A stretch of DNA of 64,000 nt from Bacilli bacterium. Its GTDB lineage: Bacteria > Bacillota_I > Bacilli_A > RF39 > UBA660. The stretch spans positions 51,687-115,686 of the forward strand of contig JAFXTH010000023.1 of NCBI GenBank assembly GCA_017525035.1, in the 5' to 3' direction. The position numbers and the translations under genes are program-made. How positions within the stretch are numbered: the first letter of the stretch is position 1; every line of letters starts with the position of its first letter. The notes beneath the pieces were generated by a model, which worked only from the letters and a program-made list of their open reading frames with translations, ran no database searches and had not been told where the DNA came from. Shown one piece after another: positions 32,710 to 43,289 of this stretch.

Positions 32710-33552
32710 AAAACTATTTACTTTACTTAGATAATCTATTTTCTTTCTTACTTCGATTGTATTAATATAATCACTCTTTATAGGATTTAGTTTATCAATT
32801 AATAATAGTCTTGTTGCTAATAAATATATTTCTTCTTCGAGAAGTTGATATTTTGATCTATAAATATCAAATATATCTACCATATCTATTATTTTAAAGT
32901 TCTCTTTAAATAAACTCTCAATATCATATATAGGACTATCTTTAATTGACTTATACCAATTTATTAAATATGAATTATCTCCTGTTAAAAGGTTTGATAC
33001 TTTTAAGTAGTTATGATTAATTACTTTCCTTATGCTGTTTTTGTTCTTAATAAGTTCATACCATTTATCAAGATAATTTTTACTTTTATCAAGCGAAATT
33101 AGTATTAATGATATATTTCTTATTAATAAAAACATGCTTGGATGTGGATAATTTAATATTACGTTATCATCAAATAGTTTTTCATAGTATGCTTTAGTAT
33201 CTATTATTTGATCTGTTAATTTTTCATATTTGCCTTTTATTTCATCTATTGAAAAGATTGAATAATATGTAGTCTTAGCATGCAGCATTGCAAGTATATA
33301 TGCAAGTTCTGTTAATTTTTCGTTATCATTACCATTTACCTGCTTAATATAATTTGATATTTCATAATCATCAATTAACTTTATATTTAAGTAATTGTTG
33401 AAATCCTTTGCTTTTAAATAATTGAATAATTCGATAATATTTTTATTTTTATTCTTTTTTACACAATATGTATTGTTTTCTGTAGCAATAATAGTTAAAT
33501 TATCTATCTTTTCTATTTTTCTAATTCTTTCATCTTTAAATAACTTATTCAT
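32686..33552 (-). CDS. YsxE/CotS-like spore coat protein
   Basis: Kinase-like fold of the CotS/YsxE family, strongly diverged. Visible are a 'Y.vKK' strand (NNTYCVKKNKN), ELAYILAMLHAKTTYYS (family 'la..LA.lH..t'), a long helical middle and NHNYLKVSNLLTGDNSYLIN in the position of the catalytic loop with no HxDxxxxN. It is therefore probably inactive. It is directly downstream of the SpoVID-like gene with an 8-base overlap, the B. subtilis spoVID-ysxE order. ATG 33552 is chosen over the GTG one codon upstream. Identity rests on this synteny plus weak motifs. Confidence 0.55.
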   Translation of the reverse strand: MNKLFKDERIRKIEKIDNLTIIATENNTYCVKKNKNKNIIELFNYLKAKDFNNYLNIKLIDDYEISNYIKQVNGNDNEKLTELAYILAMLHAKTTYYSIFSIDEIKGKYEKLTDQIIDTKAYYEKLFDDNVILNYPHPSMFLLIRNISLILISLDKSKNYLDKWYELIKNKNSIRKVINHNYLKVSNLLTGDNSYLINWYKSIKDSPIYDIESLFKENFKIIDMVDIFDIYRSKYQLLEEEIYLLATRLLLIDKLNPIKSDYINTIEVRKKIDYLSKVNSFLKHYMKD

Positions 33553-34207
33553 CACATGTATTAGGTATTATTAATTTAGAGCCAATGTGAATATCATTTA
33601 ATTCATTATATTCTTCAAGTGCTTCCCTACTTACATTATATTTATTAAGTACGTAATCCAAAGTGTCATTTTCTCTTAAAATGTATACTCTATATGTTTT
33701 ATATGTTTCTTTAGATTTATCAAGATTTGTAAATAAAGATTCACTATTATCTGTTGATTCTTCTAGTGGTAATTCAACTTGTTCTTTTTTCTCTTCTTGA
33801 ATATTCAGTTCTTCTTCATTATCCATTTCTAAAAATAAATCATTAAGAGTCTCTAGTTCTTCTTTTTCTTCCTTTTTAGGCTTATTAAGTTTTAGATTAT
33901 CTAGTAATATATCAACATTGATATTTAATTTATCACCATCAAAATCGTAAGTAAAATCATCAATATCTATCTTCATTTCATCTAAATTATATTTATTATC
34001 TATTTCAATATCTACAGGTATTTTATAGGAAAAAGGATTTTCAATTTGACTTGCTTCAGTCTGCTTGTATGTCCCTGTTACAATTAAATCTCCACCGATG
34101 GAATTATCACCAGATTGCATCAAGGTATGTTCTAAAGATATTGATGTAATGTTATTAATCATTGTTTTAAATTCTATTTCTTTTTTGAAAGATACTATTT
34201 CATTCAT
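33545..34207 (-). CDS. spoVID: SpoVID-like spore coat morphogenesis protein with LysM domain
   Basis: About 220 residues. The N-terminal domain (IVSFKKEIEFKTMINNITSI, SLEHTLMQSGDNSIGGDLIV, TGTYK) resembles SpoVID's 'sLdP...i......v.i.G.l.l.GeY' region. It is followed by an acidic linker and a C-terminal LysM (YRVYILRENDTLDYVLNKYN, NELNDIHIGSKLIIP). SpoVID tethers the coat to the spore surface. The frame is open to 34279, but ATG 34207 with AAGGGA eight bases upstream is the real start. ysxE-like follows. It is shorter than Bacillus SpoVID because the acidic middle is reduced. Confidence 0.72.
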   Translation of the reverse strand: MNEIVSFKKEIEFKTMINNITSISLEHTLMQSGDNSIGGDLIVTGTYKQTEASQIENPFSYKIPVDIEIDNKYNLDEMKIDIDDFTYDFDGDKLNINVDILLDNLKLNKPKKEEKEELETLNDLFLEMDNEEELNIQEEKKEQVELPLEESTDNSESLFTNLDKSKETYKTYRVYILRENDTLDYVLNKYNVSREALEEYNELNDIHIGSKLIIPNTCDE

Positions 34208-34265
34208 ATAATCATTCCCTTCAGTTAGAATATATGCATAAATAATATTTTTATAACAAAAAATA

Positions 34266-34934
34266 CTAGATTTCTTCATCTAGTATTTTAATTTCGTTAA
34301 TTATTTCTTTGGCCCTCTTACTATCTTTGGGGATATCCTTTAAAATATTGCTATCAACATCTTTTAAATAATTAAAATATTGATAGAATAAATCATTTTT
34401 ATTTTTAAGGAGAAATGGTCCAAAAAACAATTCTTTTTTATTGTACTTTTTATTTCCTTTGATAAATTCCATTATTATATAATATTTATCTTCTTCATAA
34501 ACAATTCTTTCATCGTTTATAACAAATCCCATTTCATTTATTTCTTTTCTTAATCTTGGAAATTTATTATTTGATGAAATAATTAATCTATTTACTTGTT
34601 TTAAGTTTTCTTTACCACTATTTAATATATCAATTATAGTTTCTTCACCCATACCTGATATTACAACAGTATCAATATAATCATCTAATCTTCCTAATCC
34701 ATCTTGCAACTTTAATTCAATTTTATTTAAAAAAGAATATTTTTCAATATTCTTTTTAGCACTCTTTAATGGTTGTTCTCTTAAATCTGATGCGACTATT
34801 TTTAAATCTTCATTATTCTGTAATAAGTAGATATCAAGTAATGCATGATCACATCCGACGTCGATTATTCCTTCTGTTTGTTGTTTTAATACTATAGAGG
34901 CTACTGTTTTAAGTCTATTACTAATATTAATCAA
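34266..34934 (-). CDS. trmK: tRNA (adenine(22)-N(1))-methyltransferase
   Basis: SAM-dependent Rossmann methyltransferase making m1A22. [15 protein letters not shown] begins the protein; the SAM site is [16 protein letters not shown], then [17 protein letters not shown], and the catalytic-site strand is [15 protein letters not shown]. The start appears to be TTG 34934, overlapping the sigA stop, with AAGGAT upstream. The dnaG-sigA-trmK order is conserved in Bacilli. Length 222 is typical. Confidence 0.92.
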   Translation of the reverse strand: MINISNRLKTVASIVLKQQTEGIIDVGCDHALLDIYLLQNNEDLKIVASDLREQPLKSAKKNIEKYSFLNKIELKLQDGLGRLDDYIDTVVISGMGEETIIDILNSGKENLKQVNRLIISSNNKFPRLRKEINEMGFVINDERIVYEEDKYYIIMEFIKGNKKYNKKELFFGPFLLKNKNDLFYQYFNYLKDVDSNILKDIPKDSKRAKEIINEIKILDEEI

Positions 34935-36015
34935 TTAAGAAATCCTTTAGTTTTCTTGAACGAGATGGATGTCTTAGTTTTCTTAAAGCTTTAGCTTCAA
35001 TTTGTCTTATTCTTTCACGAGTAACACCGAAGATTTGTCCAACTTCTTCTAGTGTTCTACATTGTCCATCATCAAGACCAAATCTAAGTCTTAAAACTTT
35101 TTCTTCTCTATCAGTAAGTGTTAATAAAACACTTGCAAGTTCTTCTTTTAACATTTCGACTGTTGCATATTCTTCAGGAGACATTGTTCTTTCATCTTTA
35201 ATGAAATCTCCTAAATGAGAGTCATCTTCTTCTCCAATTGGAGTTTCTAAAGAAACTGGATCTTGAGATATTTTATAAACTTCTCTTACTTTATCAACAG
35301 TTACACCAAGTTTTTTAGCAAGTTCTTCTTCTGTTGGCTCACGATTTAACTCTTGAGTTAATTGTCTTTGAACTCTTGCTAATTTGTTGATTGTTTCTAC
35401 CATATGTACTGGTACACGAATTGTTCTTGCTTGGTCAGCAATTGCTCTTGTTATAGCTTGTCTAATCCACCATGTTGCATATGTTGAGAATTTATATCCT
35501 TTTGATGGATCAAATTTATCAACAGCTTTCATAAGACCAATATTTCCTTCTTGAATTAAGTCTAGGAATAACATTCCACGTCCTACGTATCTTTTAGCTA
35601 TACTTACAACAAGTCTTAGGTTTGATTCTGCTAACATTTTCTTAGCATACTCATCCCCTTGCTCAGCTAGTTTTGCATATTCAAATTCTTCATCTGTTGT
35701 TAATAGGTTTATTCGACCTATTTCCTTTAAATACATCCTAACTGGGTCATTTATTTTAATGTCTTTTGACATTGTTAAGTCTTCAACTACTAATCCAGAT
35801 GGATCTTCATCATCTGTAGAGTTATCTGCAGTCTCACTTATTATTTCAATGTTGTTTTCAACAAGTGTGTTATATAAATCATCAAGTGTATCACTATCTA
35901 CATCTAATCCTTTTAATTCTTCAACCAATTGTTCGTAAGTAACATATCCTTGTTTCTTACCTACTTCAATTAAGGATTTCTTTCTTTCTTCGATAGTTTT
36001 TATTTCTCCAATCAT
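34927..36015 (-). CDS. sigA: housekeeping sigma factor sigma-A
   Basis: Primary sigma-70. Region 1.2/2 shows [53 protein letters not shown] and [20 protein letters not shown]. Region 3 follows, and region 4 has [20 protein letters not shown] and [20 protein letters not shown]. An acidic region 1.1 precedes. Length 362 from ATG 36015, chosen over the open TTG 36030 because GGGGAGTGA lies before it. It overlaps neither neighbour except trmK's TTG. It is the standard against which the two giant sigma genes upstream can be compared. Confidence 0.97.
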   Translation of the reverse strand: MIGEIKTIEERKKSLIEVGKKQGYVTYEQLVEELKGLDVDSDTLDDLYNTLVENNIEIISETADNSTDDEDPSGLVVEDLTMSKDIKINDPVRMYLKEIGRINLLTTDEEFEYAKLAEQGDEYAKKMLAESNLRLVVSIAKRYVGRGMLFLDLIQEGNIGLMKAVDKFDPSKGYKFSTYATWWIRQAITRAIADQARTIRVPVHMVETINKLARVQRQLTQELNREPTEEELAKKLGVTVDKVREVYKISQDPVSLETPIGEEDDSHLGDFIKDERTMSPEEYATVEMLKEELASVLLTLTDREEKVLRLRFGLDDGQCRTLEEVGQIFGVTRERIRQIEAKALRKLRHPSRSRKLKDFLID

Positions 36016-36019
36016 GATT

Positions 36020-37750
36020 TCACTCCCCAATTCTTAGTTTCCTTATTCTTTCCAAAAGCTCTATCTTTTCATTTTCATCAGGTACTTTTTTCATTAATTG
36101 CTCTAAACGCTTTATCTCTTGTCTAGTATTATAATCACTAATGACACTTATATATTCTTCTATTGTACTGTCTGATATTTCTTCATTTAGATCTAAACTT
36201 TGTACTTCGTTAAATACTCCTAACAATTCTTTCTTATCATTTAAATACGTATAAAAATCTGCAATATTTATATCTCCATACTCATGGTAATAATAACTAA
36301 TCTCAGCAGCAAGATTTCTCGTATTGGCATCAATGAAATATAACTTTTTACTATCATATACTTTTATAACTTTTGGGTTAATAAGCATATAGTAAATGAA
36401 TTCATGACTAGCTCTTTCATACTTATCTTTCTTTAAATCTTTTCTTTTGATAGTATTATCTTCAATTTTAGTTCGTTCTTGTTCGTTCAGATTTTTGTAC
36501 TCATTAAATTTTTTTTCTAGTGTATTATAACTCAAATTAGTCTCATTTGCAAGTTTTTTGAGCATTATTTCACATCTTATTTCATCATTTATTGATGATA
36601 TTTCTTTAATAACTTTATTAACATAGTTTGATAGCTCTAAATCACTATCAAAATTAACGTTATTCTTTAATCGTTCTATTTTGAAATCACTATAGTTTAA
36701 AGCGCCATCGATAAGGGCTTTAAATTTTGCTTCTCCATATTTTAAGATATATGAATCTGGATCTTCATCATCAGTCAAACATACTACTTTAACGTTTAAT
36801 CCAGCTTTTTCTAATAACTCACCATTATGTATATCAGCATCTTGTCCTGGATTATCTCCATCAAGACATAAATATACATTTAATGACAATTTCTTTATCA
36901 ATGAAATTTGTTCTTCTGTTAAGGCAGTACCCATTAATGCCACTGTGTTTTTAATACCAATTGTACTTGCTCTTATGACATCCATGAATCCTTCCATTAC
37001 GATAACATATTTTGAAACTCTTACATGTTCTTTTGATGCATTATAGTGATATAGACAAGTTCCTTTTCTGAATATAGGAGTCTCTTTAGTATTCATATAT
37101 TTACTCATCTTAGAATTATCATATATTCTTCCAGAGAATCCTACTATTCTTCCATTTCTATCATCAAGTGGAAATATAATTCTATTTATAAATGTATCTA
37201 TATCATTATTAGCAAGACCCAAATCATTTAATGTATTAATATCATATTTTCTTTCTTTTAAATATTTTATTAATTTATCTTTCTCATCAAGTGCTAAACC
37301 TATACCAAATTCTTTAATTGTTTCACTATCAATGCCTCTTTTTTCTAGGTATTCAATAGCTTTTTTACCTTTATCAGTATTGATCATTAATTGATAATAT
37401 TTAGCTGTTAACTCATAAATATCATAGTACTTTGTATACTTACTACTGAAGTCACTTTGATATCCTTCTAGTTTAACTCCAACTCTATCAGCAAGTTTCT
37501 TTAAAGCTTCCTTAAATGAAATATTTTCTATTTGTTCTACAAAATTAAAAACATTACCACTATTATGACAACTCCAGCAAGTGTAAGTTTGCCTTTTTTC
37601 ATCAACACTCATTGATGGATTTTTGTCATTATGAAAAGGACATATTCCCCAGTAATATTGCCCTTTTTTAGTAAGAGGAACATATTCACTAATTAAATCA
37701 ACAATATTAATTTTACTTCTAATATCATTTATATTATTTTGATTATTCAT
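36020..37750 (-). CDS. dnaG: DNA primase
   Basis: Synthesises primers at the fork. The N-terminal CHCC zinc finger is [13 protein letters not shown]...CWSCHNSGN. The catalytic Toprim region has [25 protein letters not shown] and [15 protein letters not shown]. The C-terminal helicase-interacting helices are less conserved. ATG 37750 is preferred, with AGGAGGTG four bases upstream, rather than GTG 37756. It is the first gene of the dnaG-sigA-trmK operon with its own strong promoter. Confidence 0.97.
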   Translation of the reverse strand: MNNQNNINDIRSKINIVDLISEYVPLTKKGQYYWGICPFHNDKNPSMSVDEKRQTYTCWSCHNSGNVFNFVEQIENISFKEALKKLADRVGVKLEGYQSDFSSKYTKYYDIYELTAKYYQLMINTDKGKKAIEYLEKRGIDSETIKEFGIGLALDEKDKLIKYLKERKYDINTLNDLGLANNDIDTFINRIIFPLDDRNGRIVGFSGRIYDNSKMSKYMNTKETPIFRKGTCLYHYNASKEHVRVSKYVIVMEGFMDVIRASTIGIKNTVALMGTALTEEQISLIKKLSLNVYLCLDGDNPGQDADIHNGELLEKAGLNVKVVCLTDDEDPDSYILKYGEAKFKALIDGALNYSDFKIERLKNNVNFDSDLELSNYVNKVIKEISSINDEIRCEIMLKKLANETNLSYNTLEKKFNEYKNLNEQERTKIEDNTIKRKDLKKDKYERASHEFIYYMLINPKVIKVYDSKKLYFIDANTRNLAAEISYYYHEYGDINIADFYTYLNDKKELLGVFNEVQSLDLNEEISDSTIEEYISVISDYNTRQEIKRLEQLMKKVPDENEKIELLERIRKLRIGE

Positions 37751-37772
37751 ACGCACCTCCTATTACAAAGAT

Positions 37773-37800
37773 ATTATATATCAAATCAATTATTTTTCAA
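37773..37800 (-). promoter_or_regulatory. promoter of dnaG-sigA-trmK
   Basis: Minus-strand TTGAAA (37795-37800), a 16-base spacer and TATAAT (37773-37778). A short 5' leader leads to the AGGAGGTG before dnaG. Confidence 0.75.
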
Positions 37801-37820
37801 TCTTTATTTATAAATTCAAA

Positions 37821-37847
37821 TAAAAAAAACTAGCTTGCGCTAGTTTT
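37821..37847 (-). terminator. strong terminator between the giant sigma operon and dnaG
   Basis: A 9-bp stem AAAACTAGC/GCTAGTTTT (37826-37834 with 37839-37847), TTGC loop on the plus strand, followed on the minus strand by a run of eight T. It terminates minus-strand transcription coming from 38141. Confidence 0.9.
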
Positions 37848-38141
37848 CAAAAATTATACTTCGATGCATCATCCTCTCGTGTTTATTTTTTATCTATTTA
37901 AACCTTATAGGCTAATCCTCCTTTACTATTATATTTTTGTTTCCGAACGAACAAGTTTATTGCTCTATGGCAATAATCAATTTATTTTTATAAATCTTAA
38001 ATAGCATCACTGCTATGATTTAACGTATTTAATTGTCAAACAACATTTTCTTCTATATGCTTCATCTCCTTTTGTAATTTAAGTATACAAAAAGATTGTG
38101 GTAGAATTTTGGGATAATTGTCAAAAATATGTGAATTCAAA
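37848..38141 (-). ncRNA. unassigned structured noncoding stretch, possible small RNA or long 3' UTR
   Basis: No credible gene in this 294-base stretch between the giant sigma stop and the strong terminator. On the minus strand it holds several hairpins: ATAGCA/TGCTAT near 38000-38016, TATTGC/GCAATA near 37958-37975, TTGTT/AACAA near 37938-37955, and AGCC/GGUU near 37903-37915. It also has two anti-Shine-Dalgarno-complementary tracts (AAAGGAGATGA at 38062-38072, AAAGGAGG at 37917-37924) without a downstream reading frame, and two copies of TTTGACAATTA (about 38029 and 38114) that could be -35 boxes. I do not recognise RNase P, tmRNA, SRP or 6S RNA. Strand is inferred from the terminator. Confidence 0.4.
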
Positions 38142-40991
38142 TTAAATATGCGTATGTTGATCAAAAATTGGAAATCTACGTTCTTTTGTTTGCCCTTTTT
38201 CTGTTGATTTTATTGGTTTTTGTGGGCTTTCATCTTTTTTGTCTACAAAAGAAACTGCAGTGTCAATAACACTGTTAACCTTCTCTCTATATAATACTAA
38301 TGAATCTTTTACTGCTTCTCTAACATATTCTTCATCTACACCTAAAAAGTTAGATATTGCTTCTGTAGTAAAGTATTTACCATTGAAATATCCTAGTCTT
38401 AACATTGTTATTATTGCTTTATCTTCTGGAAGTGTTTCTAACATTTCTTTCATTGTAGTAGTTTTTAATGCTGCTAAGATACTTAAATATACTTCTTTTG
38501 GTAACTCGTCTGTTTTTGCTCCTTGTACTTGCTCAGCTACTAATTCATTTTTTATTGGTTCTTCTACTATAACTGGCCTTAATACTATTCCTCTATTAGG
38601 ATTATTCGAATGATCTTGTGGTGCTTTGTCAGTTGTTGGTGTTTTAGTTTCTTCTCTTGCTCCATCGTCAGCTTGTTTTCTTTTCTTTCTTCTTTTGAAG
38701 TTAGGATTTTTAACAGCACATTTTAATATTCTTACTACTTCAAAAAATTGACTTGACTCTTCAGTTGTTAAAATAGATACTGGATTATCTAAATCATCAC
38801 CATTTCTCCTATCAAATAATCTTTTTTCACGTTCATCTAATATTTGTATTGCATTAATTAATTGATCTTTTGTGCAACCTAAAATTTCGCACATTGGTTT
38901 TACTTTCTTTGGCATATTATCTTCCTCCTTTATACGCTCAATTCTTTCTACTATGTCTTTTAACTCTTCATGACCTCTTAATTTTTCTTCAACAGTATCT
39001 AGTACTTTTTTAACATTTGGATATTGAGTATTATAATAAATTGCAATATCTAAAATACTTCTTGCTTTGTCATCTACAAGCCCATATCTTAATGCTAAAT
39101 AACTTCTTTCTTTTTTGTTTAATTTACAAACCGAGTCAACTCTAGCAAGCATTGTATTTTTGGCATTTAATTTTGACCCCGCTGCTCTAAAATCACTTTC
39201 AATTTCTTCATATTTAATTGCATTTTCTTCTGATCTTTTAGCAAAAAGTTGTCTACAAAAATCATTAAACACTTCATCATAATTTCTACATGAAGATAAG
39301 CCATAACCTATCTTTTTAATTGTTTCTTTTGATATACCATATATTTTACTTAACTGTTCATATGTCTTTGGAATGCCATCATATACACCTAATCCATTTA
39401 TGTATATTGATATATTATCAGAATCATATTCTTTAGAATTACTACTATCAAAATAATCTACAATTTTATTGACTATATCATCCATTGTTTCTGTTTCATT
39501 TGATTTTGGTTGAAGAGCCAATGAAAAATTGTTTATACTTGACACCTTTGGTACTTTATTTTCATTAGGAACAGTCCAAAAATCTTCAAGTTTTTTCTTA
39601 TTATGTGGTTGTCTTAGTATTCTTAAAGTATTATCTTCTATTTGTCTAATTCTTTCTCTTGTTACATTAAAGTATTGTCCTATTTCTTCAAGAGTTTTTT
39701 CTCCTTCACCATCTAAACCAAATCTTTTAGTTATTATTACTGTTGCTCGTTTATCCAATTTTGGATAATTATCAAGTATTTGCATTATTGCTGGTATTAT
39801 TTGCTTTGTAACAACAGTTTCTTCTACTTTTTCCTTAGATGGAATAAAATGTCCAAGCTCACTTCCATCTGCTTCATCTTTTTTTATTGGTTCATTTAAG
39901 CTAACTGTTTTTATTTGATAATCGTAATATTCTTTAATTTTTTGTGGAGACATTTTTAAATGCATTGCTATTTCACGAATAGTAGGAGTTCTTCCTAACT
40001 CTGAGGTTAATGCTTGTACTTTAGAATTAAAATCAGATATTCTATCTTGTAAATTAACAGGAAGCCTAATAGATCTTCCTAAATCTTGAGTTCCTCTTTG
40101 TATTGATTGTCTTATCCACCATGTTGCATATGTTGAAAATTTAAACCCTTTATCTATATCAAACTTATTAGCTGCTTTTATAAGTCCTAAAGATCCTTGT
40201 TGGAATAAATCAAGTAATTCTAAGCCTCTTCCTTGATATCTTTTGGCAATACTTAATACCAATCTTAGATTGCTATTTATTAGTTTTTCTTTTGCTTCTT
40301 CGTCCCCTTCTTTTATTTTTCTTCCTAATTCTTGTTCTTCTTCTTTTTTAAGAAGTGGAAACTGTTTCATGTCCGCTATCAAAAGAGCCATTTCACTAGG
40401 AAAATGATAGGAAAAGATGTCTTCTTGTTCTTCTTTTATTTCAATATTATTTTTTAAGCAATATGCTTCAACTGAAGAAATAACAGCAGGATCTTTGATT
40501 ACTTTTTCTATTTGTCCATTAACAATACTATTTTTCTTTTCATTAAATATTATCTCTAGTGCATTGTTAAAGGCGTTTGGTGAATCCAAAAGACTAAATA
40601 ATAAGTCTTGTGAATCTTGAATTCCATAAAGATCTGTTAAATCATTAAATAGTGTTACAATCTTACAACTGTTTTTATAATCTTTTATCCTAAATTCATC
40701 ACTTAAAATCGTTGTTATTAAATTTTTAACTTTTGTTTCTTCTCTATATTTTTCTCTAAAGACATTCTTTAAATATTCCAATATCTTAATTTCAAAGAAT
40801 TCTTCATAATCTAAATCATTTTTATAAGTTTCTCTTGAATCTTCAATTATTTGATAAGCAATAGATTCAAATTCTGTTTCTGATATACCTATATATTTGA
40901 AATACTTATAAATCCTTTTAAAAAGAGGAAATACAAGTTTATATAGAAAAGATGATTTTGTGTTTTCAAAATCTTCTAATCTTATTTTCAT
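38142..40991 (-). CDS. giant sigma-70 family protein, 949 residues, with extra sigma4-like units
   Basis: Residues 1-190 form a novel helical domain shared with the upstream paralogue. Residues about 196-345 are sigma2/3: [55 protein letters not shown]. Residues about 405-465 are sigma4 with [20 protein letters not shown]. Unusually, 480 more residues follow, with four degenerate sigma4-like helix-turn-helix candidates: TYEQLSKIYGISKETIKKIG (about 543), KKERSYLALRYGLVDDKARS (about 625), DEREKRLFDRRNG (about 730) and KAIITMLRLGYFNGKYFTTE (about 865). A basic KRRKKRKQ linker lies between the third and fourth. AGAGGAGGTACGA precedes the ATG. It lies 24 bases after the paralogue. Promoter specificity is unknown. 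Confidence 0.85.
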   Translation of the reverse strand: MKIRLEDFENTKSSFLYKLVFPLFKRIYKYFKYIGISETEFESIAYQIIEDSRETYKNDLDYEEFFEIKILEYLKNVFREKYREETKVKNLITTILSDEFRIKDYKNSCKIVTLFNDLTDLYGIQDSQDLLFSLLDSPNAFNNALEIIFNEKKNSIVNGQIEKVIKDPAVISSVEAYCLKNNIEIKEEQEDIFSYHFPSEMALLIADMKQFPLLKKEEEQELGRKIKEGDEEAKEKLINSNLRLVLSIAKRYQGRGLELLDLFQQGSLGLIKAANKFDIDKGFKFSTYATWWIRQSIQRGTQDLGRSIRLPVNLQDRISDFNSKVQALTSELGRTPTIREIAMHLKMSPQKIKEYYDYQIKTVSLNEPIKKDEADGSELGHFIPSKEKVEETVVTKQIIPAIMQILDNYPKLDKRATVIITKRFGLDGEGEKTLEEIGQYFNVTRERIRQIEDNTLRILRQPHNKKKLEDFWTVPNENKVPKVSSINNFSLALQPKSNETETMDDIVNKIVDYFDSSNSKEYDSDNISIYINGLGVYDGIPKTYEQLSKIYGISKETIKKIGYGLSSCRNYDEVFNDFCRQLFAKRSEENAIKYEEIESDFRAAGSKLNAKNTMLARVDSVCKLNKKERSYLALRYGLVDDKARSILDIAIYYNTQYPNVKKVLDTVEEKLRGHEELKDIVERIERIKEEDNMPKKVKPMCEILGCTKDQLINAIQILDEREKRLFDRRNGDDLDNPVSILTTEESSQFFEVVRILKCAVKNPNFKRRKKRKQADDGAREETKTPTTDKAPQDHSNNPNRGIVLRPVIVEEPIKNELVAEQVQGAKTDELPKEVYLSILAALKTTTMKEMLETLPEDKAIITMLRLGYFNGKYFTTEAISNFLGVDEEYVREAVKDSLVLYREKVNSVIDTAVSFVDKKDESPQKPIKSTEKGQTKERRFPIFDQHTHI

Positions 40992-41015
40992 TCGTACCTC
41001 CTCTTAATTGGTTAT

Positions 41016-43208
41016 TTAATTTTTCCCTTGATCTATTCTTTTTTCTAATAACATACCCTTTTGTGCATTTTGTGTAAGCGATGCAGGTTCATTATTTCCT
41101 GGTGCATTCATAGTTACAGGTATAGCTTTTGTTTCCCCTAATAAACTAGCTCCTGTATGTTTTCTATATATTATGTTAGCAAACTCATTTCCTTCTTTTG
41201 TTGCTTCATTTTTTATCTTTTCAATTGCTTTTCTAACAGTTGGTTTAGTAAGTCCAAAAAATGAACAAATCTCATCCTCTGTTGACCTTCTTTGTGAATC
41301 TAAACCATAGAATTTTGTAAGTATAAGCTCTTCAAGATTAGATAAATTAAGCATTAAACTAATTTTTTTAGCAATTTGTTTTCCTTCTTCGTGTGCTGCA
41401 GAAGAATAATCAGTATCTACTATTATTCTATTTAAATATCTTCTTGCTTCAACATTATTATTAATTTTTTCATGATATTTTTGAGATATTTTTTCAATGT
41501 CTTTTGATGAAAATCCTAATATATTAGCTATTGTAATAACATTTTTAGGGATTCCATCAACAAGGCCATATTCCATCTCTAAAATATATGATTCTTGATT
41601 TGTTAGTCCTAATCTTAACCTAAGTATTTCACGTTTATCTGATGGCATTTGTGCTGCGCTCTTGGAAACTACTATATTTCTTCTACCAGAACTTTTACTA
41701 ATTGATGCAGTACTAGATTTTAAACCTCTCCAAGATGGAGTATATCCATATTCTTCTAATTCTTTTGAACATCTAGGATTTCTTAGTTTTCTTAGTGCTT
41801 TTGCTTCAATTTGCCTTACTCTTTCTCTTGTTACATTAAAGTATTGTCCTATTTCTTCAAGCGTTTCTGGACGTCCTCCAGTATACCATCCTGATCTTCT
41901 TTTAATTACTTCAACTTCTCTTGGTCTTAAGTATCCACTATCAAACACTTTTTCAAAAGTTTCTCTAAGCGCTGGTCCGTACATAACTGATTCTTCAACG
42001 TTTGTATCTGATTCAATAAAATATTGAAGTTCTGTGTCCTCTGGATCAGTACCATTTCTTACTGTTGTATTTAAACTTACTGGTTCTTCAGCAATCTCTT
42101 GTAATTCTTCAACTTTTTCAATAGGCATTTTCATGATTTCAGCAACTTCGCTCATATCTTTATCGGTAAGTGCTCTTCCTTTTTGTGTAGATAAATCTTT
42201 CATTACTCCATTTAACTTACTAATCTTCTCTATTATATGAACTGGTAGTCTTATTTCTCTATCCATATCTGCTATTGCTCTTGTAACAGATTGTCTAATC
42301 CACCATGTTGCATATGTTGAAAACTTAAATCCCTTTGATGAATCAAACTTCTCAACTGCTTTTATAAGTCCGATATTACCTTCTTGGATCAAATCCAAAA
42401 ACGTCAATTTTTTAGTATGAAATCTCCATCTTTTAGCTATACTTACAACAAGTCTTAAGTTATGTGTAATAAGCTTTTCTTTGGCTTCTTCATCTCCTGC
42501 TTTATTTCTTCTATCAAGTTCTATTTCTTCTTCTCTTGTAAGAAGTGGAAGATGAATAAACTCTTTCATATATGCGAATACTGGATCAGTTGAATAATAA
42601 TCTTTATCATAATCAAACTCTTCTAAAGTTGGTTCTTCTATTTTAATACCATTCATTTCGCAATATGTTTCAATTACTAATTGAAGAAAATTATCGTTAG
42701 TAACTAAGTCCACTTTACCTGATATTATATTCTTTTCATTTTGTTTAAATATTTTTTTAGTAGCTTCTCCTAATTTTTGATTATTAGTTAATAAAGAAGT
42801 TATTAAGTTTTTACTAGGGAAATAATCAAGTGTTTCAAATAGAGAATCTAATTGCTTAAATGCTGCAATACACTTTTTATATTCATTAGTAGATTGAAAT
42901 ATTCTATTTATATAATTTCCAAATATCTTCTCATGTTTTTCAGGTGGAATATTTTTTACTACATCTCTTAAAGTATCAACTATTTTTGATTCTATGGAAT
43001 CAATATAGTCAGCTTCACTATTCTCGCCCAATTCCGTCTTACCTATTATTTGTTTAACAACAGTGGCAAAATCATCTTTCGAAAGTCCTAAAGCTTCAAA
43101 ATACTCTTTGTATTTGCTTATAGAAGGCATTACCGCATTAAAAATAGAATTAACAGTATCAATGTCAATTTTTTGTTCTTCATTTGTGTTATTAACGTTA
43201 TCACTCAT
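41016..43208 (-). CDS. giant sigma-70 family protein, 730 residues, paralogue
   Basis: Same plan as its downstream neighbour. The shared N-terminal domain includes [20 protein letters not shown] and [13 protein letters not shown], matching LLFSLLDSPNAFNNALEIIF and SVEAYCLKNNIEI there. The sigma core (about 210-485) has [56 protein letters not shown] and [20 protein letters not shown]. The region 2.4/3 sequence is SigA-like, so it may recognise related -10 elements. Two further sigma4-like units follow ([20 protein letters not shown] at about 543-590; [20 protein letters not shown] at about 645-690). AGGAGGCGATTAGC precedes the ATG and TATAAT lies at 43232-43237. It forms an operon with the 949-residue gene. 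Confidence 0.85.
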   Translation of the reverse strand: MSDNVNNTNEEQKIDIDTVNSIFNAVMPSISKYKEYFEALGLSKDDFATVVKQIIGKTELGENSEADYIDSIESKIVDTLRDVVKNIPPEKHEKIFGNYINRIFQSTNEYKKCIAAFKQLDSLFETLDYFPSKNLITSLLTNNQKLGEATKKIFKQNEKNIISGKVDLVTNDNFLQLVIETYCEMNGIKIEEPTLEEFDYDKDYYSTDPVFAYMKEFIHLPLLTREEEIELDRRNKAGDEEAKEKLITHNLRLVVSIAKRWRFHTKKLTFLDLIQEGNIGLIKAVEKFDSSKGFKFSTYATWWIRQSVTRAIADMDREIRLPVHIIEKISKLNGVMKDLSTQKGRALTDKDMSEVAEIMKMPIEKVEELQEIAEEPVSLNTTVRNGTDPEDTELQYFIESDTNVEESVMYGPALRETFEKVFDSGYLRPREVEVIKRRSGWYTGGRPETLEEIGQYFNVTRERVRQIEAKALRKLRNPRCSKELEEYGYTPSWRGLKSSTASISKSSGRRNIVVSKSAAQMPSDKREILRLRLGLTNQESYILEMEYGLVDGIPKNVITIANILGFSSKDIEKISQKYHEKINNNVEARRYLNRIIVDTDYSSAAHEEGKQIAKKISLMLNLSNLEELILTKFYGLDSQRRSTEDEICSFFGLTKPTVRKAIEKIKNEATKEGNEFANIIYRKHTGASLLGETKAIPVTMNAPGNNEPASLTQNAQKGMLLEKRIDQGKN

Positions 43209-43267
43209 GCTAATCGCCTCCTAACTATTGCATTATATTTTAACACTTTTTACGTTAATAGTAAATA

Positions 43268-43287
43268 AAAAAGAGCAAAAAGCTCTT
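43268..43287 (-). terminator. terminator after the small lipoprotein gene
   Basis: Stem AAGAGC/GCTCTT (43271-43276 with 43282-43287) with a 5-base loop and T tail on the minus strand. It separates the lipoprotein gene from the giant sigma operon. Confidence 0.75.
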
Positions 43288-43289
43288 TC

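Noticed and set aside
38036..38062. A 9-codon peptide (MKHIEENVV) after AAAGGAG
   Set aside because: The ATG lies inside the SD-like tract, with no usable spacing, and nothing supports translation.
37848..38141. RNase P, tmRNA, SRP or 6S RNA
   Set aside because: None of the conserved cores or the expected end pairings could be matched by eye; left unassigned.
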